Positions 25,020 through 36,937 are shown, numbered from the stretch's first letter. The stretch is 64,000 nt of DNA from Salvator merianae (GCA_003586115.2 QVOM02000042.1:72959983-73023982), one strand, 5' to 3'. Program-made: numbers and translations. The notes: a model not told the origin generated them from the letters alone.

Positions 25020-25545
25020 AATATTTACTAAGGATTGTCCCATCTGTAGATGCAGGAAAAAAAACGGCACCTCACAGGCCACCAGCCTATTTTTCCAAGG
25101 GCCTGACTGGTTGGATGCTATGAGCCTCTGCATTGGCTAGCACCTTCATAACCTCCGTTGAGCACCTGATGATTCACTGTGCCTGGTCCTGGGGTGAGCA
25201 CCTCCCTCTTCAGCTTGAATGATGAACCAAATTCCCCTCCTCAGCCTGGATGATGAACTACTTTCCAGATAGAATTAGTGCTATGCCAGTATTCCCCAGC
25301 GCCTTCCCTCCCACTCCTGCTACCATAGCCACTCCTCTGAGTGTTTTTTCAGTGCCAAGCATGTTGGGGGGTATTTCTTAAGATTTTTGCCAGCATGCTA
25401 TAGAAATCTGTGCCTTTTTAAATAGAGAATCCCTCATTAACCCTATCTGTGACCTGATTGGTTGGTGATGCATAGCAGCAATTTCCATTGGCTATGTCCA
25501 ACCCACGCTAAACAGCAACTTGTCCTGAGAGTTTATAGTACTCAT
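25020..25545 (+). repeat. Interspersed repeat, related to 34,075-34,540
   Basis: Shared blocks in the same order: AAGGAT..TCCCATCTGTAGATGCA near the start, and GATTGGTTGGTGATGCATAGCAGC...CCATTGGCTAT near the end. Family unknown; similarity is moderate. Confidence 0.45.
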
Positions 25546-26747
25546 CTATGGAAGGGGTAGATAATCACAGGCTCACAGATGTGGTAGGTGGTAGTTTTAT
25601 ATTTTCAGTCAGGTCCTTGAATCTTAACTATGCCCTGGGGGATAACCCTGAACACATATGTGATTGCACTCAGTGTTGCTCGTGCTACATAATGAATAGA
25701 GAGTGTATAAGTTTCTCTTGTTTGTACAAAGTCTCTCCACAGCAAATCCTATGCAGTTCTTCCATGTGGCAACAGAAGTCAGCTGTAAACCAAGTGGCCC
25801 CAGGCTAGACTGCAAGGACTATGGAGGAGGTTTGTTCCCTAGATGTGCAGCACACATGGGTTACTGGTGTGTGGATTTCCACAAACCAAACTCTCAGCTA
25901 CTAGTAAATGGCCTTATTGACTTGTGACCACCTTGGGAAAGGCAAAGGATAAGGGAATAATCCCTGAGAAAAAACCCAGAGCTGAACTTCAAAGGATGTT
26001 GGATTGACCACAGATCATTTTTCCAGCAGTTCCTGCAACTTGGTACTAAATGCCATCTTTGCAGTCCTTTAGCTCACACTGGTGAGGTTGAGAGGGAAAC
26101 TCTGATGCCTGGGCAATTTCCACAGTTTTTTACCCAGACTTAGGATAGCCCTTGCTGTCAGAAAGGACCAGTATGTGTAGCATGGCAGCCTTAAGTGAGT
26201 ATTTTGCTCAGTGAGAAAAGGTTTTACAGCTGACTCGTAATTTCTAATAGTGGTCCTAATTTGCACAGAATAAAGGTATATAGTCCCCTTTTGTTTGGTT
26301 GTTTCTTTAATTAGAAACAAAGTAAAGAGAACAAATGCGGTACAGATCAGCCCCAGTAAGGTTAGAGACAACTTAGACACAGAACTTAGACACAATTCCA
26401 GCCCCCATATTGCATTAGAAACTGGGGAAACTTTCCTCCCTTGTGAGGAATTTTCAGTAGTTTGAAAACTCTTAGCTTGCACATAGTGCAGCAAAAATCA
26501 GTAAGGAAGGGAGTAGGGGAGATGGAGCTTTCCTTCCTTTGCTGCTAACCTGACAGCTGCTCTCCATGACAGAATCTTCTCCACTTGCTCTGATCTGAAG
26601 ATCTGGAGATTGTGAGATCCATATTGCCTATTTGTGGGGAGGGGAAGAAAAATGTCAAGGCCTGGGGCAGCAAAAAAAGCCCTGAGAAGTACTGAAGCTT
26701 TCCTGGCTTAAGCACTGCTCTGGGCATTCATGCTCTAGTGGTGGAGT
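25546..26747. other. No gene recognised
   Basis: The largest frame (26,069-26,494 -, 141 codons) has one hydrophobic stretch (LTLLGLICTAFVLFTLFLI) but no recognised family, no splice context and no antisense match to a known gene. I leave it uncalled. Confidence 0.4.
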
Positions 26748-26809
26748 TGATGAGATTTGCTGCCCTTCCCCACTGACGTTGTCAGTGGGGTTCCAAATCT
26801 CATCAAGCT
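26748..26809. repeat. Nested perfect inverted repeat
   Basis: Outer arms TTGATGAGATTTG and CAAATCTCATCAA, inner arms CCCCACTGAC and GTCAGTGGGG around a 3-nt loop. See findings. Confidence 0.85.
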
Positions 26810-27307
26810 CCCCCTCCCAAGATCTGCTAAGTAAATGCACAGGAAGAAGCGCAGAGGGAGAACTATCTTTTGGTGCTGCTCTTAATCCTTTTCCTCAGTC
26901 CTTGGTCTGTGTGGGGGATTGATGGGATTTAGTAACCCAGTGTGAAGTCCTATCAAGTTGCCCCCCCCCCCAGCAGCTGAGCAGAAGAGCTTTTATTTCT
27001 GCTTCTCCCAAAGCTGTCACACCAACAGCTTGGCAGGGTTATCCCCCCCCCACCTTGTAATTAATCAGCTGGGGGGAGGGAAAGGCCGGGCAAGCAACAG
27101 CCACAGCAGATCAGCACCAAAGCAGGGGAGAAGCCCTGTCTTTTGTTGCTCACCTGTGGGAGTAGGATCCTGCTTTTGCTGTATCTGGAGCAGAATGGCT
27201 GCCCTAGGCATATGTGCTCCGTGCATCCTTTCCTCCACCAGCATTGCTTTCAGCTACATGCAGCTACAACCATAAATTCTGCCCTTTTGCTACATGCTAC
27301 ATCTTGG

Positions 27308-27309
<2 letters not shown>
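26810..27309. other. No gene recognised
   Basis: Poly-C tracts near 26,960 and 27,043. Overlapping frames in two phases; no known domain. Confidence 0.4.
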
Positions 27310-27343
<34 letters not shown>

Positions 27344-27350
27344 TGTGTGT
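27310..27350 (+). repeat. (GT)n microsatellite
   Basis: About 20 GT units with one T interruption. Confidence 0.93.
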
Positions 27351-28094
27351 GGTCTGTTCCCATGGCTCAAATGATTTGTTTAATAAATATGCTAAGAAAA
27401 AGTGGAGGGGAAATTGGCTACTTCAGAATGTACTGGCAAGTGCAGCTGCTTTGTCCGTGAGGAAGGCAAAGCTCTGAAGGAACAAGAAGTCTTCTCTCAG
27501 GCCCCCTCCCCAAAATAAAGCTAACCCCCCCCCATCCCTCCCTTTTCCATCAGTCAATCTGTTCCTCACTTTTGCACTTTTATGCAGCCTGGAGAGACTG
27601 CCGATTTCCCATGCTGCTGAAATAGCCAAGGAGCCATGTGAGCTTCATCATCAGAGGAGGAGAAACAGCCAATGGGAGAAGAGACTGGGCTTCCACACCC
27701 ACCTCCCTCCCCTGGAATGAGAAACATTGCATGCTTTTAAAAAATGGTTGGCAAGAGAACCAGATACACTTGGCGGGTGGTATCTAGCTATAGAGCATTA
27801 TTAACAGACCCTACTTGAACAAAAATGCAGCAGAGGCTGTTTTAAAATCTGTGCCTGGATTTTCCTATAATCTGTATCTCCGTGCATAAATAAAGACAGA
27901 AGGTTTCTTCTACTAGTAAGTGAAAGGGTTAGACATGCCCCCTCCCACAAATGACCAATAGATTGAGGAGAAGTTGACTCTGGCAACTAGTCAGAGAGTT
28001 ACGGACATTAGAAGAAATAAATCTGAGACTTTCCAGTTCATCTGGAAAAGATTTGAGAAAATCTATGTGGAAGAGACATTTTCCCAGACACTGG
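27351..28094. other. No feature recognised
   Basis: No supportable gene or repeat. Confidence 0.4.
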
Positions 28095-28300
28095 GGCTGT
28101 ATCTGCACGCATGAAAAAAGTGGAGTGAAAGCAGCTTAAAGACGGAAGCATGCAGATACTAATGTTCCCATCCTATATGTAATCCACATTAAAAACCTCC
28201 AAAAGTGCATTTTCTGGCCCTTAATATGGTTTAGAGGCATTAGTGTGCAGACACTACCACCTCTAAGCTGCTTTCAAGCCATTTTAGTGCCATTTTGCAC
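28095..28300 (+). mobile_element. G-like foldback element, diverged
   Basis: Blocks GAAAGCAGCTTAAAG...GCATGCAGATACTAATGTT and TTAGAGGCATTAGTGTGCAGACAC...CACCTCTAAGCTGCTTTCAAG are partly inverted to each other. They are shared with 33,366-33,590 and 34,643-34,872. Borders approximate. Confidence 0.6.
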
Positions 28301-28361
28301 TCAGTCTGACAGGAATTGTTTACACAGACAATTCTAGGTTGGTCACAATGAAGGGCGGTTT

Positions 28362-29034
28362 GGGCCTTTCATGTGCTGAACACTGGAACAATCCTGTTCC
28401 TGTCCAGCTGTTCTAGCAATGCCTTCCTAGTTTGTTTCTTGCTTTGTGTCTGGATGTTGGATGTCCCATCCACCTCTCACTGTGACTGGGCAATGAGACG
28501 TCATCTCTGGTGCACAACGGTAGGGCAAGCCTTGAAAGGTCTGAACCCTAGTGGCTGGGTGCAGACCCTAAAGTTTGTAGTCAGTGGCATGTCTGGACAA
28601 CTCTGTTCTTGTCCTGTAGTGTGAACTATGCAGATAGTCTATCCCCTGGTCCGTTCCTTGTGATCTGTCATTCTGTCAAAAGTTCCACCTACCCCTATCT
28701 GTGACTGGGCAATTCATGCATTGCTCCAACACCACATCCAGTGTGCAAGGTCCAAACCTAGAATCACAGGTCCAGACCCAGAGTTCAGACCTAGCACTGT
28801 AGGTCAAGACCCAGGGTGCAGATTTAGCATTGCAGGTCCAGACCCAGGGTCCAGAGTTAGCATCACAGAGTCTGGTCCTAGCCATTTGACACCAGAGGCA
28901 GATCCACCCCCTGGCTTCAAAACACCGGAAGTGGTGTGGAAGCATGAACACTTGTGGACAACTTTTTGCTTGTTCACTGCAGGACAGGACCAGGGACGAC
29001 TGTGGCAGTGGATTACAAGTGCAGACTGAGGCCC
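28362..29034 (+). mobile_element. B-family DNA transposon with internal 33-bp tandem repeat, TSD TTT
   Basis: It starts GGGCCTTTCATGTGCTG and ends GCAGACTGAGGCCC; TTT flanks both sides (28,359-28,361 and 29,035-29,037). It shares CCTAAAGTTTG and CGGAAGTGGTGTG blocks with the B copy at 31,402. The frame at 28,721-29,029 is repeat-driven. Confidence 0.7.
28749..28867 (+). repeat. 33-bp minisatellite, about 3.6 units
   Basis: The unit starts GGTCCAGACCCAG and ends with TAGCAT-like ..CA. Full units are 28,769-28,801, 28,802-28,834 and 28,835-28,867, after a partial unit of 20 bp. The period is a multiple of three and gives an 11-residue repeat (GPDPGSRVSIT) in one frame, but the frame belongs to the transposon. 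Confidence 0.85.
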
Positions 29035-29209
29035 TTTCTGTGCTTGGACGTATTCCAGTTTATATCTCAGAATAGGGACCTGCCATCCGCATGCTAGTGC
29101 AGACTATGGTAGACCCTGGGCAAGACCTTTCATAGTTTGCACTAGCATGTGGATAGCAGGTCCTTATTCTGGGATATAATCCACAATAAGGCCAAGTGCA
29201 GAAAGGGCC
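29030..29209. mobile_element. P-family 180-bp palindromic element
   Basis: GGCCCTTTCTGTGCTTGG at the left is inverted as CCAAGTGCAGAAAGGGCC at the right. The palindrome continues through AGAATAGGGACCTGCCATCC and GGATAGCAGGTCCTTATTCT to the centre. The left GGCCC is shared with the end of the preceding B element. Confidence 0.88.
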
Positions 29210-31401
29210 AAAGAGTTTTAGGAATCTGCTTATACATGTCTAGTAAGAAGGGGGGGGGGGAGGCTCTGTGTATGTTTGTGATGCAATCCAGCACTAAAGT
29301 TTTAGCAGCAGCATTCTGCTCTAACTGAAGTTTCTGGTACTTCAAGGTCCAGTTGCGGTACAGGTAATGGTACAGGCCATAATGACCATGCATGCCTGGA
29401 CTAGAAACAGCATGCTTTAAAGAAACTATTGCCAGAAAAAATAAAAGTAAGAGAAGAAATAAAATGAAAAATAACATTTTTGAGCAATGCAATTGCCAGC
29501 GTTATTGGCTAGGTTGTGTCCAATCAAAATGTATGTACCAGAGTTGATATGCTGGTCAAACTATGTCCTTTAGATGCTGCAGCACTGTGACTCTAATGGG
29601 TACTAGCCAACTTGGCTAGTAGCAAGGAACAGAGGGAATTGAAAGCATGAAAGTATCTGTGAAAGAAGTCAGAAGCAGTGAGAGCAACTCCTGTACGGGA
29701 CAAGAAAATAGTTACTTGTTTTCTTCTCTGAATAAAGAAGGTAGGCTTTCCAGCTCTGGACTTAAAATCCTTAAAATCATCAGGCAATAAGATGTGTGTG
29801 AATTTCCCCATTCTTGTCAGGATTTTTTTGCTCACAGCAAGGCAAGAGTGAAGAAAGGAGATAAGAAAATAGCGGATGATGGTGAGAGGGGCTGCAACTA
29901 CTACTGTGTCTGGCCTTTGTAAAGGACAGGCTTTTTTCATAAAGTTTTTCATCAGCATGGCTTAGTCTGATGTGGACAGGCTGTACCAGTGGTGAGGAGG
30001 GCCTCTGCTGGTCTGCACCATTGTGTGGACAGTAGCGGTCTAATCCCTTTCCTAGCATGGGCTAGAAGTGAGTGCAAAAAGGGCCTTTGTCTGATTTTTG
30101 TGTGTGTGGAGAACTGTCCTCTATAAAATAGGACACCTAGTGATCTATGACCTTGCACATTCTTTAGTATCCCTAGGTTTCATTTTCCCCACTAGAACAA
30201 GTCCTGGAACAAACACACCTCAATAGCTGCTTATTATATATAGTACATTTCCTCCTTTCCCCCCAGTGTATTAATGCCCACTCAGTTTTTATCTTTCAGA
30301 AACCAAACATCCTGTCATATTTCCAAAAAGATATTTCCTCTAGGCATTTTCATGGACTGAAGGTATCAAGGACCAATTCTCTACTCTTCAGGGAATTGTG
30401 GGATAACAAAAATCATTAATAGCTGTTACTAATTCTGTGTCATCCAGATGCTTTAGAAAGGATTTTAATTCAAAGAAAGAACACATACCTACCATGTAGA
30501 TGGTCCTATTTACAGTCTCAGGTATCTCCAGGTAAGGCTGAAAGAGACCCTCGGATAGAATGCTGCATAGCCAAGCAGTGGCTAATAGTCACTATGGACT
30601 AATGATACAAAATTCATCCCTATCAGTTCCAGACAACACAGAAATGCTTATTGTGGATGATAGGAGATGAAGTCCAAATCATTTGCAAGGCACCAAGTAA
30701 CTGAAGACTGCTTTAAAACTTTCTTCATAGTTTTTCGTGTCTGACCTATCTGGGATAATCTCAAATGAAGGTGATATCAGACCTTTATGAGGCAGATTGT
30801 TCCACTGCTGCTGAACAGCTGCGGTTGGAAATATTTTCTTCATAGTTTATCTAACACCTTCCTGTAATTTAAATCCCATTACTTCATTTCCTGTCCTCCT
30901 GTGGAAAGACTGAACAGTAAGTGGAACCCTTCAACTTATCAGAGATGAATATATGGGTATCCGTGTGCATTTAGGTTTTGCACTTAGGTTCACTATGTCA
31001 AATGATATGTAGTTTACTACATACTATGTAATAATTTGTATTGTTGCTACTTATTTAACTTTTTTTGTGTGTTAAATAATGTACAATCTAGGTCCTCTCT
31101 TTCTGTTTGCTTTCTTAAGTTCCTAAGGAAACACACTTACCATGATATGTCAGCTTATCCAGCAGAAAGTTAACTATAGATCCTGTAGATGTTGGCATCC
31201 ATTATATGCCTGCTTAGTTCTTATTAATTTCTAAAACGTTAAGAATCTTTAGGACTGCAGGCCTAAGGGCCACAATTCATGCCATTAAGAATTATGTGGA
31301 TTATTATTAAAGATGAAATAGCAGGTGTTCCCTTAATCCACATAATTAACAGAGATGATAATTATTGCCCAGCACATATCCCAAGCAAAATCAGACTCAT
31401 T
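29210..31401. other. No gene recognised
   Basis: Several minus-strand frames (29,142-29,492; 29,593-29,958; 29,780-30,058) lack known motifs and overlap each other. AT-rich from 30,900. No promoter or splice-supported gene. Confidence 0.4.
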
Positions 31402-31917
31402 GGACCTATTCACACTTACGACAATAGCACATTCTAATTAGCATGGTTCTGGCCTGCCAGGATCAGGCACGGTGAGGAGTGTTCTCACCTGTCAGTGCTG
31501 GAATGCTTTGCAAGCCAACCAGCAGAAGGAGCATTGTGAATGGGAGTGCATTAGGTAAGTCGCTGGGTCCGGACCCAGAGGGCTCTGTCTGGACCTGTGT
31601 CTGGAAGACCGCCAGGGAGTGGACCCCAAAGTTTGAACTTGGGTCCGAACTGTCTGATGGCACCTGCACGGCCATGCAGTTCCCGTCCCATTGCCATTCC
31701 AAACCAGGAAGTGGTGTGAACACACCTTTCCTGATCCTCACCTGATTGCGTAAGTCAGCTTGGGGACTACAATTTTCTTTACCACAGCTGGTAGGCTTCA
31801 GGTGAGCATCAGGTGGGCTTCAGTGAGTTTCCAGTCAGCTGGAGCTGTTTGCAGGTTCAAATGCTCCATTCCAGCGGTTGTCCTGGAACGTTCCATTCAT
31901 TAAGTGAAAACAGGCCC
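31402..31917 (+). mobile_element. B-family DNA transposon
   Basis: GGACCTATTCACACTTACG at the left; AAGTGAAAACAGGCCC at the right. Flanks ATT and ATC give a 2/3 match of a 3-bp TSD. Colinear in reverse with 63,360-63,877: CAGGAAGTGGTGTGAAC...CCTGATCCTC against GAGGATCAGGGAAGATG...CACCATTTCCGGG. Overlapping ORFs on three frames are not genes. Confidence 0.85.
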
Positions 31918-32339
31918 ATCTTGTACCTGCTTTTGTAAACTGGGAGGAAAACCTCCATTCACACTACATTTTTTTAATTTAATACATAATGCCACAATAC
32001 AGCTACATAGTAATAGTTGCTCCTTGAAATAATGCTATCCCCTGATCTCTACCTGCCTGCCTGCCTGCCTGCCTGCCTACCTAGATACCTATTTTGCCTT
32101 GCTTTCCCTTCAAGACTTTGAAATGGGAAGATTTGCATTTTATCCTCAGAACAACCTTGTGAGGTACAATAGGATAAGATTGAGGATTTGCATAAGACCA
32201 CTCCATAAACTGCAGATTAGGCCCAATACTTGCTCTAGTTGCATAGGGAATTCCAGAATGGGTGAAGAGTACACATTCTTTGAATATAATAAGAGGAAGC
32301 ATACAAATTCCTTCAGCAAAAGAGCAGACTAAATCAGTT
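31918..32339 (+). repeat. (CCTG)n microsatellite at 32,051-32,078; otherwise weak LINE-like trace
   Basis: Seven CCTG units. The following TTTATCCTCAGAACAACCTTGTGAGG phrase (32,139-32,164) also occurs near 47,375-47,395. It is probably an old amniote interspersed repeat that I cannot name. Confidence 0.6.
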
Positions 32340-32406
32340 ATTTTCTCACTATTTATTATTTATATTTCTATCCTTCCCTATACTCAAAGGTTTCAAGGTG
32401 GACTAC
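32340..32406 (-). mobile_element. L2-like tail fragment
   Basis: ATTTATATTTCTATCC...CAAAGGTTTCAAGGTGG, the reverse of an L2-type 3' end as at 7,340 and 40,240. Confidence 0.45.
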
Positions 32407-32414
32407 ATCAGAGC

Positions 32415-32615
32415 CAGCAGTGACCTGTGACTTTAAGGGTTGGTGTTTGCACCCTGTGCAAAGCACGCCATGGCTGTTTGCAGGGCCCTTGGGCCTCCGT
32501 ACTGACACTAGGCGACCTGCTGCGACAGTATGGAGGCCCAGAGGTCCCATGAACAGCCATGGTACGCTTTGTGTGGAGCGCGAACACACACCCTTAAAGT
32601 CACGGGCTGTCGCTG
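32415..32615. mobile_element. Palindromic hAT MITE, perfect 8-bp TSD ATCAGAGC
   Basis: Starts CAGCAGTGACC, ends GGGCTGTCGCTG. ATCAGAGC is at 32,407-32,414 and 32,616-32,623. The arms carry CCTGTGACTTTAAGGG and CCCTTAAAGTCACGGG. ORFs on both strands mirror each other because of the palindrome. Confidence 0.93.
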
Positions 32616-32623
32616 ATCAGAGC

Positions 32624-33365
32624 CAATATTAAAACCCAATTTAAAACAAGTACATTAATAATTTACATGGCACTACTTATATTACTCCATCCCAGATGCT
32701 TGCTCAGTCCCAGGCTGTGACTTTTCTAGAATTCTCCTCCAGCTGCAGATAATTGCAATCAGACTGAGAAGAGTTTTGTGCCACGATTTAAATATGCTCA
32801 ATCCAATGTTATTTGGCTTTAAGCCTTAGATCCCAGTCAAAGTAAATAGCATTAATGGTTAGAATGATTAGTGCCTCATACTTAACTTTCTAGTTGAAAT
32901 AAGTGAGATATTCAGGTTATTATAGGTTGGAACAAGCTCACAGAAAATTAATCTGGATTATGTAATTGTGGAAATACATGGTGGGCAAGAATAGGTACCT
33001 TTCCCTTTTCAAACTGTTTCTTCTCACAATAACAAGCAAACAAAAATACAGGCATCCCTTGTTGATAATGAGCTCTTGAGTTTCAAATATTTTCAAGGCA
33101 CTGATTTTGAGGGTCACTTCTTGCACCTACTGGTTATGCCATACTGATTGCAAGTATTGAAGTACGTCTTTTGGGATATTTTTATCAAAGAGAAAATGTC
33201 AATAGCCAGTGCTTTCCTTTTTTTAAAAAAAATCTTTTCTTTTTTCTTCTTGGTCAACGAGAAGCCAGAAATACCTGGTCTTTGTTTCTCTCAGTGTTGG
33301 TGAGCTTCAGTATTTGTGAAGGAGCACAGGAATACTGAGAACTTGCTCTGGGCTCTGATCCAACT
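32624..33365. other. No feature recognised
   Basis: AT-rich unique sequence. Confidence 0.4.
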
Positions 33366-33590
33366 CACGCAGCATCCACACACATTAAGAAAAACAGTTT
33401 AAAAGTGATTTAGAGGTGGTAGCAAATGGATGCTAGTGTTCTTGTCCCACTTCTAATTGACAATGAAGGCCAGAGAATGTGCTTTGGAAGTGCATTTTCT
33501 AGGTGTTCATCTGGATTAAGCCACTAGCATGTGGATGCCACCACCTCTAAGCTGCTTTATAGTCACATTTTTTACAGTATGGATGCAGCC
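33366..33590. mobile_element. G-family foldback element
   Basis: The right end GTATGGATGCAGCC is inverted to the left GCAGCATCCACACA (diverged). The interior palindrome GATTTAGAGGTGGTAGCA and CCACCACCTCTAAGC is shared with 34,643-34,872. Confidence 0.7.
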
Positions 33591-34074
33591 TTAGAGAAAG
33601 AATATAAGGCCTACCAGTTGTAACAAGACAGAGCTGTGCTTGCCAAACAAATTATATTTGGCAAAAGCAGTAGAAAGATCAGAGTGGTTCCCATCATGAG
33701 ACAAATCAGCTTGATTAGTACAAATCAGTACAGGCTTCAGATTACAGAATATCTGAGGGAAGTTCTAGCAGCAATGCCCTATGGTTTTGTATCACGGGAG
33801 AGGGAGGGGTGAGATTCCAATTGAAACCTTGCTTTGATCTCCCCAGGCAACAACTCCCCTTTCCTGACTGCTCAGTGATCCTGGCCTACAGGCCACCACT
33901 GAATTTTAATCCAAAATATTTGGAGGGTATCAGGTTGACAAACCTTCAGCTAAAAGACTAATAGTGGACAAATGCTTCCCACCCTTCTTTCAGAGAGTAT
34001 TCTGTTGCAATGGCAGGCCTTTGGGTATTAACTGCAGAAACAAAGGATACGACCAGACAAAACTATTTTTGGTT
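33591..34074. other. No feature recognised
   Basis: No supportable gene or repeat. Confidence 0.4.
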
Positions 34075-34540
34075 GTTCCTTAACCAAGGATCACCCCATC
34101 TGCAGATGCACAAAAAATAGGTGTGTCAAACTAATTTACTGGATTGAGCATCTAAAAACCTGAGGGCTCCTCTTCTTTACTATCCCAGGCAAAGCCATGA
34201 CATGCTTCAGCAGCAGGAAATGTTCTCTGCCTGGCTGTTGGCAAGAAATTGCTACTGCTGGCTATTAGCACCTTCCTCTTAGCCTGCCTCTTCTGTGCTG
34301 CTCTGCCCTACACGGCCAGTGCTGCTGCTGGTGCCACCAGTTGCCTGCTCACCATCCCTCTTCTTCACCTTCCCTGATGACGAGTGCTCATCACTGACTG
34401 GTTGCTCATCCTCTGGGTTTCTGTAGCCTTGATTGGCCAGCACTGTATAGCAGCCATTTCCAGACTGGGGATTGGCTATAGAACCACTGTAGAATCCAAG
34501 CCCAAAGTGAGTCACCCTCGGAGTGATGGTTTTCCATCTG
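34075..34540 (+). repeat. Interspersed repeat, related to 25,020-25,545
   Basis: AAGGATCACCCCATCTGCAG near the start and TTGATTGGCCAGCACTGTAT...GGGGATTGGCTAT near the end match the earlier copy. The minus frame of 125 codons has no known domain. Confidence 0.45.
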
Positions 34541-34642
34541 AGAAAAGGGCAGACATTCAGAGGTTTTAGGATGTGGTAAGGTGATTTTAGGTATTTAATG
34601 TCTAACCCTAGAGCCTCAAATTCATTCTGAGAGCACCCCAAA

Positions 34643-34872
34643 GGCTCCATCCACACACAGTTAAAAAAAAAAAAAAAGGCTCAAAAGCAGATCACAAGTG
34701 ATAGTATCTGCATGCTAGTTCCTTAATTAAAGACTGGAAAGTACACTTAACGTGTTCTCTGACCTTTAATGTGGATTAGAAGTGGGATGAAAAATTATTG
34801 TCTGCATGCTACCAACTCTAAGCTGCTTTCGATGTGCTTTTTTTGCTTATTTTACTGTGTGTGAATGCAGCC
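34643..34872. mobile_element. G-family foldback element, TSD AAA
   Basis: GGCTCCATCCACACAC at the left and GTGTGTGAATGCAGCC at the right. AAA on both sides (34,640-34,642; 34,873-34,875). An A15 run lies near 34,663. 230 bp. Confidence 0.78.
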
Positions 34873-35062
34873 AAAACTAAGAATTTGGCCCCAAGAATTC
34901 ACAAAGGGCATGTAAAATATTTTAAGAGAGATAGAATGCATCTCTAGATCATGCATTCTTTTAGAACTTTCACCCCATCCCTTCAGTTCCCTTTCACTGA
35001 TTGCCACTGTCTTAGGGAGCTAATACACAAGGACAAGATGCAGTCATCCTTAAGCTACCAGA

Positions 35063-35320
35063 GGGCATTTTCACACTTACCGCCTTATCCCATTCTAAGG
35101 CGGTATTGACCACGCAGCACAGACAAAGTAAGCGTGGATGCAATTTGCCAGGAGCCATCAGCTCCCAGTAAAGGTGTGGAGCACAAATTTGTATTCCACA
35201 GCTAGGAGTGATCGGGTGCAGCATTGTGCTGCTCCTGACTGCTTGGGCTTCTGCAAAGTGCAGAAACACTTTGCTAGCAAGAGTCCATGATGCTTGCTAG
35301 AACAAAGTGCGAACGGCCCC
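35063..35320 (+). mobile_element. A-family DNA transposon, internally deleted
   Basis: GGGCATTTTCACACTTACCGCC at the left; GCTAGAACAAAGTGCGAACGGCCCC at the right. The ATCAGCTCCCAGTAAAGGTGTGGAGCAC block is shared with 12,000 and 55,290. The TSD is not readable. Confidence 0.78.
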
Positions 35321-36371
35321 TAAGTTGCTTAAAACATTCTTTATTCACTCTCTCTTGAGAGCAGAGGGGAAACAAAGTTCTGTTCTCCTCTATATCCTTC
35401 CCCTTTCCTCTTTCAGTCAGGGAATAGAGTAAGGCAGTATGATGTGCTGTGTAATTCAATGCACTCCCCTAATACATGGGACTCTGAACGCACTTGCATA
35501 TGAGGAGGTACCTTCAGAGCTTCTTACCACACTCCTCATTTTGAAGTGTTTTTGTTTCTAAAGTGAATGCTCCCAGGGAGGCTTGTTTCAGTGACCCTCT
35601 TTGAAAACATCACAAAGCCTGCACTGACTTGTCACTCCCATGAACCAGAGATTTTTAATTTCATCCAACTCCACTGCCCCATATTCTGTTCAGTTGCTGT
35701 CATGAGGAATATTTATTTGTCCACAAAAAAGTATCCAGAATACCTCCTTATGGAAAAACAGCTTTTCCTCTATACTTGTCATATTATGGGTGTTCGGGGA
35801 AAAGCACAACTGTTTCCCTAGGTCAGTGAAAGAGCTTAAGCCACTGCAGTTTTATGCTGTGCTTATATTGTTCTTCAGTTCCTTTTTAATATATTATTTT
35901 CATAGCTTTATTGTGGTTTTAAGCAAGTTGAAGTTATGGAAAGTACTAAAAGGTGGTTCATAAATCAAATAGATTAGATTAGATTATTTATGGTCACTGA
36001 CCAGATAAAAGCAATGTACAAAAAGATAAAATGCATTAATTGGAAAAAGAACATATAAATTTTCACAACACTAACTGAATGATGAGTTTTGTAGCAACCT
36101 GGACAAGTTATAACAGAGTTTTGCTACATTAAAGGAAACAAAATCCTGCTGATCAGAGAGAAGGCATCAGAGATAAAATGAACCAGAACAACCCTGATGT
36201 TGCTCTAGCAAAGGAATTACAAGCTGCATAAATAAATAAATAGATAGTAACGTATAATTGGAAACATAGATTTTTATAAAGATGGAAAAAGAATAGGTAC
36301 ATATTAGGACACCACCAACATATATGATTGTGGGTTCATTTGTGCACAATCTATCCAGAATCTTGATTCTG
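35321..36371. other. No gene recognised
   Basis: An (ATTAG)n-like run sits near 35,968. The 84-codon frame at 35,567 lacks a known domain. Confidence 0.4.
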
Positions 36372-36690
36372 GGCCTGCTTGCATTGTGAATGCTAGTATC
36401 TTGCTGGTATTCCAGTCTAGGGCCCCGCAGTGTGGATAATGGCCCTTTCTGCACTTGGACTTATTCCAGATTATATCTCAGCATAGGGACCTGCCATCTG
36501 CATGCTAGTGCAGACTATGATAGGCCTTGGGCAAGACCTTTCATAGTTTGCACTAGCATGTGGATAGCAAGTCCCTATTCTGAGATATAATCCACAATAA
36601 GGCCAAGTGCAGAAAGGGCCAATGTTTGCACTGCATGGTTCATTCCACATTAGGATAGTTATCCTGCTATAATGGGGAAAGTGTGAAAAA
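36372..36690 (+). mobile_element. A-family fragment carrying a P-family palindrome
   Basis: A-type blocks GAATGCTAGTATCTTGCTGG...CCGCAGTGTGGAT, interrupted, then TGTTTGCACTGCATGG...ATTCCACATTAGGATAG. The uninterrupted arrangement is seen at 12,880-12,965. Confidence 0.8.
36441..36620. mobile_element. P-family 180-bp palindromic element, TSD AAT
   Basis: GGCCCTTTCTGCACTTGG and CCAAGTGCAGAAAGGGCC ends. AAT at 36,438-36,440 and 36,621-36,623. It sits inside the A fragment, giving a clean insertion border. Confidence 0.93.
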
Positions 36691-36812
36691 ACCCTCTATT
36701 TCTCAAGAATTTCCAGGTTTTCTACACTTCCAAATTTCCCTCTGTTGTTGCTGCACCTTTTAAGTCGGACAACTAAGTGAAGTATCAGGGCTTTAATTTT
36801 AATAGAACAGAA

Positions 36813-36937
36813 GTTTCCAAATCTGGGCTTCCAGATGTTGTTGACTACAACTCTCATCAGTTTCAGTCGGTTTGGCTAAAGTAAAGGAATTATGAGGACT
36901 GTAGTTTAATAACATCTGGAGGGTCATATTTGGGAAC
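36813..36937. mobile_element. Short foldback element (CCAGATGTTGTTGACTACAA type)
   Basis: TCCAAATCTGGGC..CCAGATGTTGTTGACTACAA at the left; TGTAGTTTAATAACATCTGG...TTTGGGAA at the right, inverted. This palindromic repeat type is common in squamate genomes; I do not have its catalogue name. Confidence 0.65.

Noticed and set aside
26069..26494. 141-codon minus-strand frame with one membrane-like segment
   Set aside because: No recognisable family and no supporting context; left uncalled.
28749..28867. CRISPR-like array
   Set aside because: 33-bp units are contiguous with no spacers, in a vertebrate genome inside a transposon; a minisatellite is the right call.
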